From Acidovorax sp. RAC01 (GTDB taxonomy: Bacteria > Pseudomonadota > Gammaproteobacteria > Burkholderiales > Burkholderiaceae_C), in contig NZ_CP016447.1 in the NCBI RefSeq assembly GCF_001714725.1, forward strand, positions 2,805,001-2,869,000: a stretch of 64,000 bases of DNA, written 5' to 3'. Under the pieces are notes generated by a model. That model made no database searches and had not been told where the DNA came from. It saw only the letters and a program-made list of their open reading frames with translations. Position numbers and translations under genes: made by a program. Below are positions 36,071 to 43,753 of the stretch, piece after piece (the first letter of the stretch is position 1; the number at the start of each line of letters is the position of its first letter).

Positions 36071-37300
36071 TCAAGCCGCTGGCGCAATCATTTCGGCCAC
36101 CTGCGCGGCCGTGCCGAAGGCCAGCGTAAAGCCCAGCGCGCCGTGGCCGGTGTTGAGCAGCAGGTTGGCCGGTGCACCCGGGTGCCGCCCCACCAGCGGC
36201 ACGCCCGTGGGTGTGGCGGGGCGCATGCCTGTCCAGGGGTGCATGTCCGTGAACGTGCTGCAGCCCGGGAACAGCGCCTGGGTGGCCTCGCGCAGGCTGT
36301 GGATGCGCGCGGGCGGAATGCGGTCGTCATGCCCCACCAGCTCGGCCATGCCCGCCACGCGCAGGCGCTGGCCGATGCGCGCAAACACCACCTTGCGGGC
36401 GGCGTCGGTCACGTTGACGCGCGGCGCTGCGCCGGGCGCGCCGGTGGTGTCGAGCGTGATGCTGTAGCCCTTGAGCGGGTAAATCGGCAGCCGAAACCCC
36501 AGCGTCTGCGCCACCGCGTGGCTGGCGCTGCCCAGGGCCAGCACAAACTGCTGCGCCTCGATGTCGCCCACGCTGGTCCTGACGGCGGTGATGCGCTGCG
36601 CAGCCCCCACAAAGCCCTGTGCAAAGCCCAGCACGCGCGCGCCCAGCACAAAGCGCACACCGCGCGCGGCCAGCCGCTTTTGCAGGCCCTGGCACACGGC
36701 CAGGCAGTCGGCAGCGCATTCGCTGGGGGTGTAGATGGCGCCTGCAATGTGGGGCTGGTAGTGGGCAAGGGCCGGTTCGATGTCTGCGCACTGCTGGGCC
36801 GAAACCGCCTGCTGTGCGCTGCCCCAGGGGCGCTGCAGTTCCATCTGCCGGCGTGCGGCATCCAGGCCCGCGGGCGTGTCGTACAGCACCAGCTTGCCGG
36901 TGCGCGAGAAGTCGCACTCCATCTGCTCGGCCTGCAGCATGGCCTCAAAGCCGTGGCGGCTCAGCGCGGCCAGCGCCAGCAGGCGCTCGGTGCTGCGCTC
37001 CGACGTGCTTTGGTTGCAGGCCCGCAAGAATTCAATGCCCCAGCGCCACTGGTGGGTGTCCCATTGCGGGCGCAGCTTGAGGGGCGAGCGGGGCGACAGC
37101 AGCAGCTTGGGCAGCTGGCGCCAGATGCTGGCATCTGCCAGGGGCTGCACATAGCTGTAGCTCAGCTGCGCGCCGTTGCCGCCGCTGGCGCCAGCACCGG
37201 GCTGGGCCTGGTCGATCACGGTGACCTGCATGCCGCGCTGCGCCAGGGCATACGCGGTGGCCAGGCCGACGATGCCTGCGCCGAGGACACATACCTGCAT
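36071..37300 (-). CDS. FAD-dependent D-amino acid dehydrogenase (DadA family)
   Basis: Membrane-associated flavoprotein of 409 residues that deaminates D-amino acids, passing electrons to the respiratory chain. FAD-binding start VCVLGAGIVGLATAYALAQR (near 3-22) followed by the acidic residue in VTVIDQ; GGNGAQLSYSYVQPLAD and the C-terminal HPWTGMRPATPTGVPLVG and NTGHGALGFTLAFGTA match DadA. The start MQVCVLGAG at 37300 removes an unrelated upstream extension. Divergent from an amino-acid binding protein and near an Asp/Glu racemase, which points to acidic D-amino acids as substrate, not alanine. Confidence 0.88.
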   Translation of the reverse strand: MQVCVLGAGIVGLATAYALAQRGMQVTVIDQAQPGAGASGGNGAQLSYSYVQPLADASIWRQLPKLLLSPRSPLKLRPQWDTHQWRWGIEFLRACNQSTSERSTERLLALAALSRHGFEAMLQAEQMECDFSRTGKLVLYDTPAGLDAARRQMELQRPWGSAQQAVSAQQCADIEPALAHYQPHIAGAIYTPSECAADCLAVCQGLQKRLAARGVRFVLGARVLGFAQGFVGAAQRITAVRTSVGDIEAQQFVLALGSASHAVAQTLGFRLPIYPLKGYSITLDTTGAPGAAPRVNVTDAARKVVFARIGQRLRVAGMAELVGHDDRIPPARIHSLREATQALFPGCSTFTDMHPWTGMRPATPTGVPLVGRHPGAPANLLLNTGHGALGFTLAFGTAAQVAEMIAPAA

Positions 37301-37675
37301 GTTGTGATGTTGCGTAGTGGTTGGGGTGACACCCAATGTAGGGTGCAGGCAGGTCCGTGAACAATGCCAATGCAATGCGCACCCATGCTGCCAGGTTATG
37401 GCTGTGCCTGGCGGCGTTGCAATGCGTTGCGAGGCATGCTCCTTTGGGCGCACAGGGGGACGCGGCTGGCGGTGCTTGCGGCGATGGCGGCGATGGCCGG
37501 CAGTGAAAAAAGGCACCGCGCTGGTGCGATGCGGCGCACCAGATTGGCGGCATAACTTTTCGTCATGGCCACCCCGTGCAAATGAATTGTTCAAGCGCGG
37601 CGCGAATTTCTACAGTGCCCCTGCGTTCCGGTTTTTCAGATCATCCACCTGCATTTTTTCCGCAAAGGGATTCGC
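37301..37675. other. Divergent control region of the amino-acid locus
   Basis: 375 bases between the DadA-like gene and the first binding-protein gene. It holds an 8-6-8 inverted repeat at 37521-37542 followed by CATAAC at 37551, a candidate promoter for the binding-protein gene. No gene is recognised here. Confidence 0.5.
37521..37542. promoter_or_regulatory. Operator-like inverted repeat
   Basis: CTGGTGCG-atgcgg-CGCACCAG, perfect 8-base arms around a six-base spacer. It lies eight bases upstream of a possible -10 CATAAC and 134 bases before the binding-protein start, a plausible regulator site (LysR or GntR type). Confidence 0.4.
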
Positions 37676-38566
37676 ATGAAGCTCTCCGCAGTCACCTCCG
37701 CCGCCATCGTTGCCACCGGCCTTCTGGCCAGCACGCTGGCCAGTGCCGACACCCTCAAGAAGATTGCCGATTCCGGCAAGATCACGCTGGCTTACCGCGA
37801 GTCGTCGGTGCCGTTCAGTTACCTGTCGGGCCCCGGCGCGCCGGTGGGCTTTGCGGTAGACATCTCCAACGCGGTGGTCGACGCCGTGAAAAAGCGCCTG
37901 AACAACCCGGCCATCAAGGTCGATCTGCAGGCGGTCACGTCGGCCAACCGCATTCCGCTGCTGACCAACGGCACGATTGATCTGGAGTGCGGCTCCACCA
38001 CCAACAACAGCGTGCGTGGCAAGGACGTGCAGTTCGCCATCAACCACTTCTACACCGGCACGCGCCTGCTCACCAAGAAGTCGTCGGGCGTGAAGAACTA
38101 CGCCGACCTGGCCAAGAAGAAGGTGGCCAGCACCTCGGGAACCACCAACGCGCAGGTGATCCGCAAGTACAACCGGGACATGAATCTGGACATGGACATC
38201 GTGCTGGGCAAGGACCACGACGATTCCCTGCTGCTGGTGGACAGCGGCCGCGCTGAGGCGTTTGCCATGGACGACATCCTGCTGTTTGGCCTGATGGGCA
38301 ACGCCCGCAACCCCGCCGACTGGGTGGTGGTGGGCGACTCGCTGCAGGTGGAGCCCTACGCCTGCATGATGCGCAAGGACGACCCGCAGTTCCAGGCGCT
38401 GGTCAATGGTGTGATCGGCGGGATGATGAAGTCGGGCGACTTCGAGAAGCTCTACAACAAGTGGTTCATGTCGCCGATTCCGCCGCGCGGCCAGAACCTG
38501 AACCTGGCCATGAGCAAGGAGCTGCGCGAGAACCTGGTGGCGCAGAGCGACAAGCCTGCACAGTAG
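37676..38566 (+). CDS. Periplasmic amino-acid-binding protein (glutamate/aspartate GltI-like), copy 1
   Basis: ABC-transporter substrate-binding protein of 296 residues. Signal peptide 1-24 (MKLSAVTSAAIVATGLLAST, cleavage after ASA). Mature fold is SBP family 3: ITLAYRESSVPFSYL (near 38), GFAVDISNAVVDAV, DLECGSTTNNSVRG (near 103), AFAMDDILLFGLMG and LYNKWFMSPIPPRGQNLN at the end, the pattern of glutamate/aspartate binders. No permease or ATPase gene is found in the window, so it must pair with components elsewhere. It is a paralogue of the protein at 39454-40407. Confidence 0.9.
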   Translation: MKLSAVTSAAIVATGLLASTLASADTLKKIADSGKITLAYRESSVPFSYLSGPGAPVGFAVDISNAVVDAVKKRLNNPAIKVDLQAVTSANRIPLLTNGTIDLECGSTTNNSVRGKDVQFAINHFYTGTRLLTKKSSGVKNYADLAKKKVASTSGTTNAQVIRKYNRDMNLDMDIVLGKDHDDSLLLVDSGRAEAFAMDDILLFGLMGNARNPADWVVVGDSLQVEPYACMMRKDDPQFQALVNGVIGGMMKSGDFEKLYNKWFMSPIPPRGQNLNLAMSKELRENLVAQSDKPAQ

Positions 38567-38578
38567 GCCGGGGAACGC

Positions 38579-39355
38579 ATGTCTTTTGCGACCGCAAGCC
38601 ACCTGCCCACCCCGCAGGTGGTGGGAATCCTGGGCGGCATGGGCCCGGCGGCGGGGGCTGACTTTGTACGGCTGTTCGTGCAGGCCTGCACCGCGCGCAT
38701 GGAGGCGCTGGGCATTCCGGTGCACGACCAGGCCTACCCCGAGCACTGGTTGGCACAGGTGCCCATACCCGACCGCACCGCCGCGCTGCATGACACGCGC
38801 CCCGGCGCGCACCAGCCCGCAGACCCGATGCTGCAGGCCACCGGCCGGCTGGCGGCGCTGGGGGCGCGCGTGGTGGCCATTGCCTGCAACACCGCGCACG
38901 CCTGGCACGGCATCCTGCAGCAGCGGTTTCCGCAGATGCTGGTGCTGCACGGGGTGCAGGAGGTGGTGGCCGACCTGTCGGCCCGCGGGGTGCGCGGCGT
39001 GGGGCTGCTGGCCACGCGCGGGGCGTACGACGCAGGCCTGTACCAGCGCGAGCTGGAGCGTGCGCGCATCGACTGCTTTGTGCCGCAAGACCACGAGCAG
39101 GAGCAGCTGATGCAGGGCATCTACGACGGCGTGAAGGCGGGCAACTACCCGCTGGCGCGCCAGCGCTTCGAGGCGGTGGCGATTGCGCTGCACGAGCGCT
39201 ATGGTGTGTCCACCCTGATCATGGGCTGCACCGAGATCCCACTGGCTCTGTCGGAGCAGCCGCGCCTGCAGGGCATGGCACTGGTGAACCCGTCGGTAGT
39301 ACTGGCGTCGGCCCTGGCCCATCACGCGTACGGCGCCACGGCACCGGCATTCTGA
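38579..39355 (+). CDS. Aspartate/glutamate racemase family protein
   Basis: Cofactor-independent amino-acid racemase of 258 residues, interconverting L and D forms through two Cys residues. VVGILGGMGPAAGADFVRLF near the start, the first Cys in VAIACNTAHAWHGIL (near 103) and the second in IMGCTEIPLAL (near 217) are all present. It follows the binding-protein gene by 12 bases. Together with the DadA-like oxidase this suggests import of Asp or Glu, racemisation and oxidation to the keto acid. Confidence 0.92.
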   Translation: MSFATASHLPTPQVVGILGGMGPAAGADFVRLFVQACTARMEALGIPVHDQAYPEHWLAQVPIPDRTAALHDTRPGAHQPADPMLQATGRLAALGARVVAIACNTAHAWHGILQQRFPQMLVLHGVQEVVADLSARGVRGVGLLATRGAYDAGLYQRELERARIDCFVPQDHEQEQLMQGIYDGVKAGNYPLARQRFEAVAIALHERYGVSTLIMGCTEIPLALSEQPRLQGMALVNPSVVLASALAHHAYGATAPAF

Positions 39356-39453
39356 GGCTGCCCGCGTGTGGGGGGGGCTTGCGCGCGGGCAGCTGCTTTT
39401 TGACATGACCACCTGGCTTGCCCGGGTGGCAATCTTTAGATCGGGGTAAAGCC

Positions 39454-40407
39454 ATGACATCCAGGATGGCGCGGGTAAAACCGCGTTGGGGCGCAAAGGC
39501 CCTGGCGGCAATCTGCGGCCTGCTGCTGACCGCCGCCATGTCGGCCGTGGCCCAGCCCGCGCCGCCTGCCGCGGCCTCCCCGGCAGCGGGCGCAACGCTG
39601 CAGCGCATTCAGGCCACGGGCACGGTGGTGATCGGCCACCGCGAGTCTTCGCTGCCCATGTCGTACGTGGCCAACGGGGTGCCAATGGGCTACAGCGTGG
39701 ATGTGTGCCAGCACATTGCCCAGGCCCTGGGCCGGCACCTCAAGCTGCGCGAGGTGCGCACCACCTACCGCATGGTCACCTCCAGCACCCGCTTCGATGC
39801 GATTGAAAAGGGTGAGGTGGACCTGGAGTGCGGCTCCACCACCAACACGGCCGCGCGCCGACAGCGCGTGGCGTTCACCATTTCGCACTTCATTGCTTCG
39901 TCGCGCATCGTGGTGCTCAGCAGCAAGCCGTATGAGCGCATCGAGGACCTGGAAGGCAAGGTGCTGGCGTCCACCGCCGGCACCACCAACATCGACTCGC
40001 TGGCGCGCGAAGCGGTCAACAAGTCGGTGCGTGTGCGCATCGAACCCGCCAAAGACCATGCCGAAGGCTTTGGCTGGGTGGTGAGCGGCAAGGTGGATGG
40101 CTTTGCGATGGACGACGTGCTGCTGTTCGGCCTGCGCGCCAGCCACTCACGGCCCGCGGACCTGAAGGTCATCGGCAAGCCCATGACCATCGAGCCCTAT
40201 GCGGTGGCGTTCGAGCGCAACAACGCAGAGCTCAAGGCGGTGGTGGATGCCGAGCTGCGCCGCCTGATCCAGACACGCGAGCTGCACCGTCTGTATGACA
40301 AGTGGTTCACCCAGCCGATCCCGCCGCAGGGCATCAACCTGGGCATGCGCATGCCGCACCTGCTGGTGGACTCGCTCAAATACCCGTCGGACTACGTGCC
40401 GCAATAG
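39454..40407 (+). CDS. Periplasmic amino-acid-binding protein, copy 2
   Basis: Second SBP family 3 protein, 317 residues, with signal peptide MTSRMARVKPRWGAKALAAI...VAQ. It shares with copy 1 the blocks IGHRESSLPMSYV, DLECGSTTNTAARRQ, GFAMDDVLLFGLRA and LYDKWFTQPIPPQGINLG, so the two arose by duplication and then diverged. It begins 98 bases after the racemase gene. The signal region has an extra Pro/Ala-rich segment after cleavage (PAPPAAASPAAG). Ligand may differ from copy 1. Confidence 0.9.
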   Translation: MTSRMARVKPRWGAKALAAICGLLLTAAMSAVAQPAPPAAASPAAGATLQRIQATGTVVIGHRESSLPMSYVANGVPMGYSVDVCQHIAQALGRHLKLREVRTTYRMVTSSTRFDAIEKGEVDLECGSTTNTAARRQRVAFTISHFIASSRIVVLSSKPYERIEDLEGKVLASTAGTTNIDSLAREAVNKSVRVRIEPAKDHAEGFGWVVSGKVDGFAMDDVLLFGLRASHSRPADLKVIGKPMTIEPYAVAFERNNAELKAVVDAELRRLIQTRELHRLYDKWFTQPIPPQGINLGMRMPHLLVDSLKYPSDYVPQ

Positions 40408-40442
40408 GGGCGGCGGCCGCGACCGGGGGCGCGTGCGGGCGC

Positions 40443-41333
40443 TTACCGCCAGGCCGTGGCCACCAGCTGGCTGTAGTGCACGCCCTTGCGCCCCAGCAGC
40501 TGCTCGAACGCCGCCGGGTCGCCCACGTTGTCGCTGCCCAGCATGGTCAGCGTTTCGGTGCACCAGGGCACGCTGGGCACCAGGTCGCCCATGCGGGCGC
40601 TGAGCTGGGTGAGCGGGTCGGGCAGGCGGAACACGGTGGCGGGGCTGCTGCCCAGTTGCTGGCGCAGGCTGGCAATGAAGGCGCCCATGGGCAGCGCCTC
40701 GGGCCCCGTGCATTCGATGACGCCTTCGGTGGCCAGGTGCGGGCCCAGCAGGGCGGTGATGGCGGCCGCCAGGTCGTGCACCGACACGGGCTGCACGCGG
40801 GCTGTGAGCATGGGCCCGGGGAACAGCGCCAGCGGCAGGCGCGCCAGGTTCATGAACAGCGCGCTGCTGTCACCGCCCTTGCCAAACACCACACTGGGCC
40901 GCAGCACGGCCGGGCTGATGGCGGCGCCTTGCGTGCGCAGGCCCAGCAGGTGCTCGTCGGCAGCGAGCTTGGTGCGGGCGTAGCGGGTGCTGCTGCCCAC
41001 AATGCCCAGGGCCGACACATGCACCACGCGGCGCACGCCGGCCTGCACGCAGGCGTCAAACAGGGCAATGGGCGTGTGCTGGTGCACGGCGTCGATGGGG
41101 CGGGCGCGGGTGTCGCGCAGCACGCCCACGGTGTTGACCACTGCGTCAATGCCTTGCAGCCGTGGCAGCCACGCAGCGGTGGTGGTGTCGCGGGCAAAGT
41201 CCACGGGTACGCGGTTGCCGCCCGCACCATGGCGGGGAGACACGCCTGCCACCACGGTGTGCCCGGCCTGCTCCAGTGCCTGGGTGACGGTCTTGCCGAT
41301 GAAGCCGGCGGAGCCAGTAAGAAATACACGCAT
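40443..41333 (-). CDS. NAD(P)-binding epimerase/NmrA-like protein (complex I NDUFA9 subunit family)
   Basis: Extended short-chain dehydrogenase fold of 296 residues. Rossmann start MRVFLTGSAGFIGKTVTQAL with TGxxGFIG; DAVVNTVGVL and RVVHVSALG and a YARTK segment with a Tyr-x3-Lys pair. The C-terminal part lacks sugar-nucleotide motifs. Proteins of this type are annotated as complex I NDUFA9-like or NAD(P)H-binding; no enzyme activity can be assigned. Convergent with the second binding-protein gene with 35 bases between. Confidence 0.75.
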   Translation of the reverse strand: MRVFLTGSAGFIGKTVTQALEQAGHTVVAGVSPRHGAGGNRVPVDFARDTTTAAWLPRLQGIDAVVNTVGVLRDTRARPIDAVHQHTPIALFDACVQAGVRRVVHVSALGIVGSSTRYARTKLAADEHLLGLRTQGAAISPAVLRPSVVFGKGGDSSALFMNLARLPLALFPGPMLTARVQPVSVHDLAAAITALLGPHLATEGVIECTGPEALPMGAFIASLRQQLGSSPATVFRLPDPLTQLSARMGDLVPSVPWCTETLTMLGSDNVGDPAAFEQLLGRKGVHYSQLVATAWR

Positions 41334-41768
41334 GTGAAAAGCCTCGTGGTGAATGCTGCGGCGGAGCCCGGCGGGAGCAGCGGCGGCGGGCGCCAGGCCC
41401 CGGGGCAACGCGCCGGCCCGGCAAGCGGTGCGCCAGGCGTCCGCCGTGAAATGCAGTGTGCCAGAGGGCTGGCGCGCAGCGGGGCGGCTGCGGTCAATGT
41501 CCCCGCAGGGCCGTGCCGAGGCAGGGATGCGGCGCGGTCGAGAGGCTGGTTCAGCGTTGCCTGAAGCACCGCGCAGGGGCCTGCGGTGCGCCGGGGTCTG
41601 CCGGTTCCGGCATGCGTTGTGCTTGCCCACCCGCTGCTGCGGTCATGGCTGCGCGAGAATGCCGGGCAGGGCAGCTGCGTGCCGTGCCGCGAATGCCCGC
41701 GCCGACGCTGCCCTGCAACCACCCTGTCTGCTTCCTGCCAGCCCCTTCCTTTTCCTCGGAGAACCGCC
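41334..41768. other. 435-base gene-free region before the dienelactone hydrolase
   Basis: GC-rich stretch between divergent genes. It contains a hairpin GCACCGC/GCGGTGC (41566-41572/41583-41589) and, just before the hydrolase start, TTTTCCTCGGAGAACCGCC with a GGAG ribosome-binding site. No coding signal is seen. Confidence 0.5.
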
Positions 41769-42665
41769 ATGCTCGACCAAGATCTTCATTCCGACGCCCG
41801 CGCCCTCCTGCCGGGCAGTACCACCGAAGCGGGCCCCACGCGGCGCACGGCGCTGCAGGTGGCGCTGGGGGTGGGCTATGCGGCCGCGGCCGCCCCCGTG
41901 ATGGCGCAGACCGCCATCGCCACCCCGGCCGACGGCCTGACGGCGGGGGAGGTGAGCTTCATGGTCAACGGCTTCAAGGTGCCGGCCTACCGCGCCGCGC
42001 CTGCGGGCAAGACGGGCCTGCCCGTGGTGCTGGTCATCCAGGAAATCTTTGGCGTGCATGAATACATCGCCGACACCTGCCGCCGCTTTGCCAAGGCCGG
42101 CTACCTGGCCATTGCGCCGCAGCTGTACGCCCGCCAGGGCGACCCCGCCCAGTACACCGAAGTGGCCAAGCTCATGGCCGAAATCGTCTCCAAGGTGCCC
42201 GATGCCCAGGTGATGGCCGACCTGGACGCCACCGTGCAGTGGGCCGTGGCCAACGGCGGTGACGCCGCCCGCGTAGGCGTGACCGGCTTTTGCTGGGGTG
42301 GCCGCATCACCTGGCTGTATGCCGCCCACGGGCCGGTGAAGGCGGGGGTGGCCTGGTACGGGCGCCTGGTGGGCCAGCCCAGCGACCTCACGCCCAAGCA
42401 CCCGGTGGACATCCCCCTGATCCTCAAGGCACCGGTGCTCGGTCTGTACGGTGAAAAAGACACCGGCATCCCCCTTGACACGGTTGATAAGATGAAAACA
42501 GCCCTGGCCAGCGGTTCGCCGCAGGCCAGGATTTCGGAGTTTGTGGTGTACCCGGATGCGCCCCATGCGTTCCATGCCGACTACCGCGCCAGCTTCCGCA
42601 AAGAAGCCGCAGAAGACGGCTGGAAGCGGGCCCTGGCCTGGTTCAAGACGCACGGCGTGGCCTGA
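41769..42665 (+). CDS. Dienelactone hydrolase family protein, exported
   Basis: Alpha/beta hydrolase of 298 residues with a Cys nucleophile. N-terminal segment with TRRTALQVALGVGYAAAAA then PVMAQ (near 24-47) looks like a Tat signal with a twin Arg, cleaved after VMA. Catalytic Cys in TGFCWGGRITWLY (near 178), Asp in YGEKDTGIP and His in DAPHAFHAD near the C-terminus form the dienelactone hydrolase triad. A periplasmic dienelactone hydrolase is unusual for chlorocatechol breakdown, so it may act on other esters. ATG follows CGGAGAACCGCC. Confidence 0.88.
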   Translation: MLDQDLHSDARALLPGSTTEAGPTRRTALQVALGVGYAAAAAPVMAQTAIATPADGLTAGEVSFMVNGFKVPAYRAAPAGKTGLPVVLVIQEIFGVHEYIADTCRRFAKAGYLAIAPQLYARQGDPAQYTEVAKLMAEIVSKVPDAQVMADLDATVQWAVANGGDAARVGVTGFCWGGRITWLYAAHGPVKAGVAWYGRLVGQPSDLTPKHPVDIPLILKAPVLGLYGEKDTGIPLDTVDKMKTALASGSPQARISEFVVYPDAPHAFHADYRASFRKEAAEDGWKRALAWFKTHGVA

Positions 42666-42821
42666 TGGGGCGCGGCCCGGCTGGCAGCAGGTGCCCCGGG
42701 CAGATGCCATGGTCTGTGCATGGGCTGCGGCGGGGCCGTTGCCCGGTGCGGCGCGGTGTGGAGCAGGTGTCCCGCTGCCCACGGGCGCACCTGCAAGCCG
42801 AAACACAATATCAACAATAAA

Positions 42822-42864
42822 AACGGCCTCTGCCGCACTATCTATAAGCGCTTATAGCTATGAC
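42822..42864. repeat. Dispersed palindromic element overlapping the ZIP start codon
   Basis: On the minus strand gtcatagctataagcgctta, then tagatagtgc, then ggcagaggccgttt. The centre CTATAAGCGCTTATAG (42842-42857) is a perfect 16-base palindrome ending two bases before the ATG of the transporter. Confidence 0.65.
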
Positions 42865-43696
42865 TTTAGTAGCAATCATTCTGGCCACGCTGGCCGCGGG
42901 CATTGGCAGCGTGTGGGTCGCGGCCCTGCTCATGCGCCTGGGGATGGGCGGGCGCGACGACAGCGCCGTGGGCCCGCAGCACCTGCTGAGCCTGGCGGCC
43001 GGTGCGCTGCTGGCCACGGCTTTCATGCACCTGCTGCCCGAAGCGTTCGAGAGCGCGGCCGGTGCGCACGACCTGTTTGCCACCCTGCTGGTGGGCGTGG
43101 TGTTTTTCTTTTTGCTCGACAAGGCCGAGCTGTGGCACCACGGGCATGAACACAGCCACCCTGTGCCGGCGGCCCATGCGCATGGACACGACCACGATCA
43201 CGGCCACGGCCATGCTCACGGACATGGCCACGCCCATGCCCCGCGCGGTGGCGGCTGGTCGGTGCTCACCGGCGACAGCGTGCACTGCTTTGGCGACGGC
43301 ATCCTGATTGCCTCGGCCTTTCTGGCCGACATGCGGCTGGGCGTGATCGCCGCGGTGTCGGTGCTGGCGCACGAGGTGCCGCACCACATGGGCGACCTGG
43401 TGGTGCTGCGCCAGACCAGCCCCAACCGGCGCATGGCGCTCATCAAGGTGTCGCTGGCTGGCGCCGTGACCGCGCTGGGCGGCGTGGCGGGCTACTACCT
43501 GGTGGGCCAGCTGCAGGACTTTCTGCCGTACTTTCTGGTGGTGGCTTCCAGCAGCTTTGTGTACGTGGCGCTGGCCGATCTGATCCCGCAGCTGCAAAAG
43601 CGCCTCACGGCGCGCGACACGGCGGCCCAGATCGCCTGGCTCATCGCCGGCATGGCGGTGGTCACCATGGTGAGCGGCGTGGCCCACGCCCACTGA
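42860..43696 (+). CDS. ZIP family divalent metal transporter
   Basis: Inner-membrane zinc/iron-type transporter of 278 residues with eight predicted helices. The cytoplasmic loop between helices 3 and 4 is very His-rich (near 98-131, alternating His-Gly and His-Asp pairs), a metal-sensing or delivery site. Helix 4 has HCFGDGILIASAF and helix 5 has VLAHEVPHHMGDLVVL, the binuclear metal centre of ZIP proteins. The ATG at 42860 has no Shine-Dalgarno sequence because a palindromic repeat occupies that place. arsA follows 57 bases later. Confidence 0.9.
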   Translation: MTLVAIILATLAAGIGSVWVAALLMRLGMGGRDDSAVGPQHLLSLAAGALLATAFMHLLPEAFESAAGAHDLFATLLVGVVFFFLLDKAELWHHGHEHSHPVPAAHAHGHDHDHGHGHAHGHGHAHAPRGGGWSVLTGDSVHCFGDGILIASAFLADMRLGVIAAVSVLAHEVPHHMGDLVVLRQTSPNRRMALIKVSLAGAVTALGGVAGYYLVGQLQDFLPYFLVVASSSFVYVALADLIPQLQKRLTARDTAAQIAWLIAGMAVVTMVSGVAHAH

Positions 43697-43753
43697 TCGG
43701 CCGGGCTTGACGTGGCTCAAGGCGGCGCGGCGGCAGCGTGCCATGCTGCAGGG

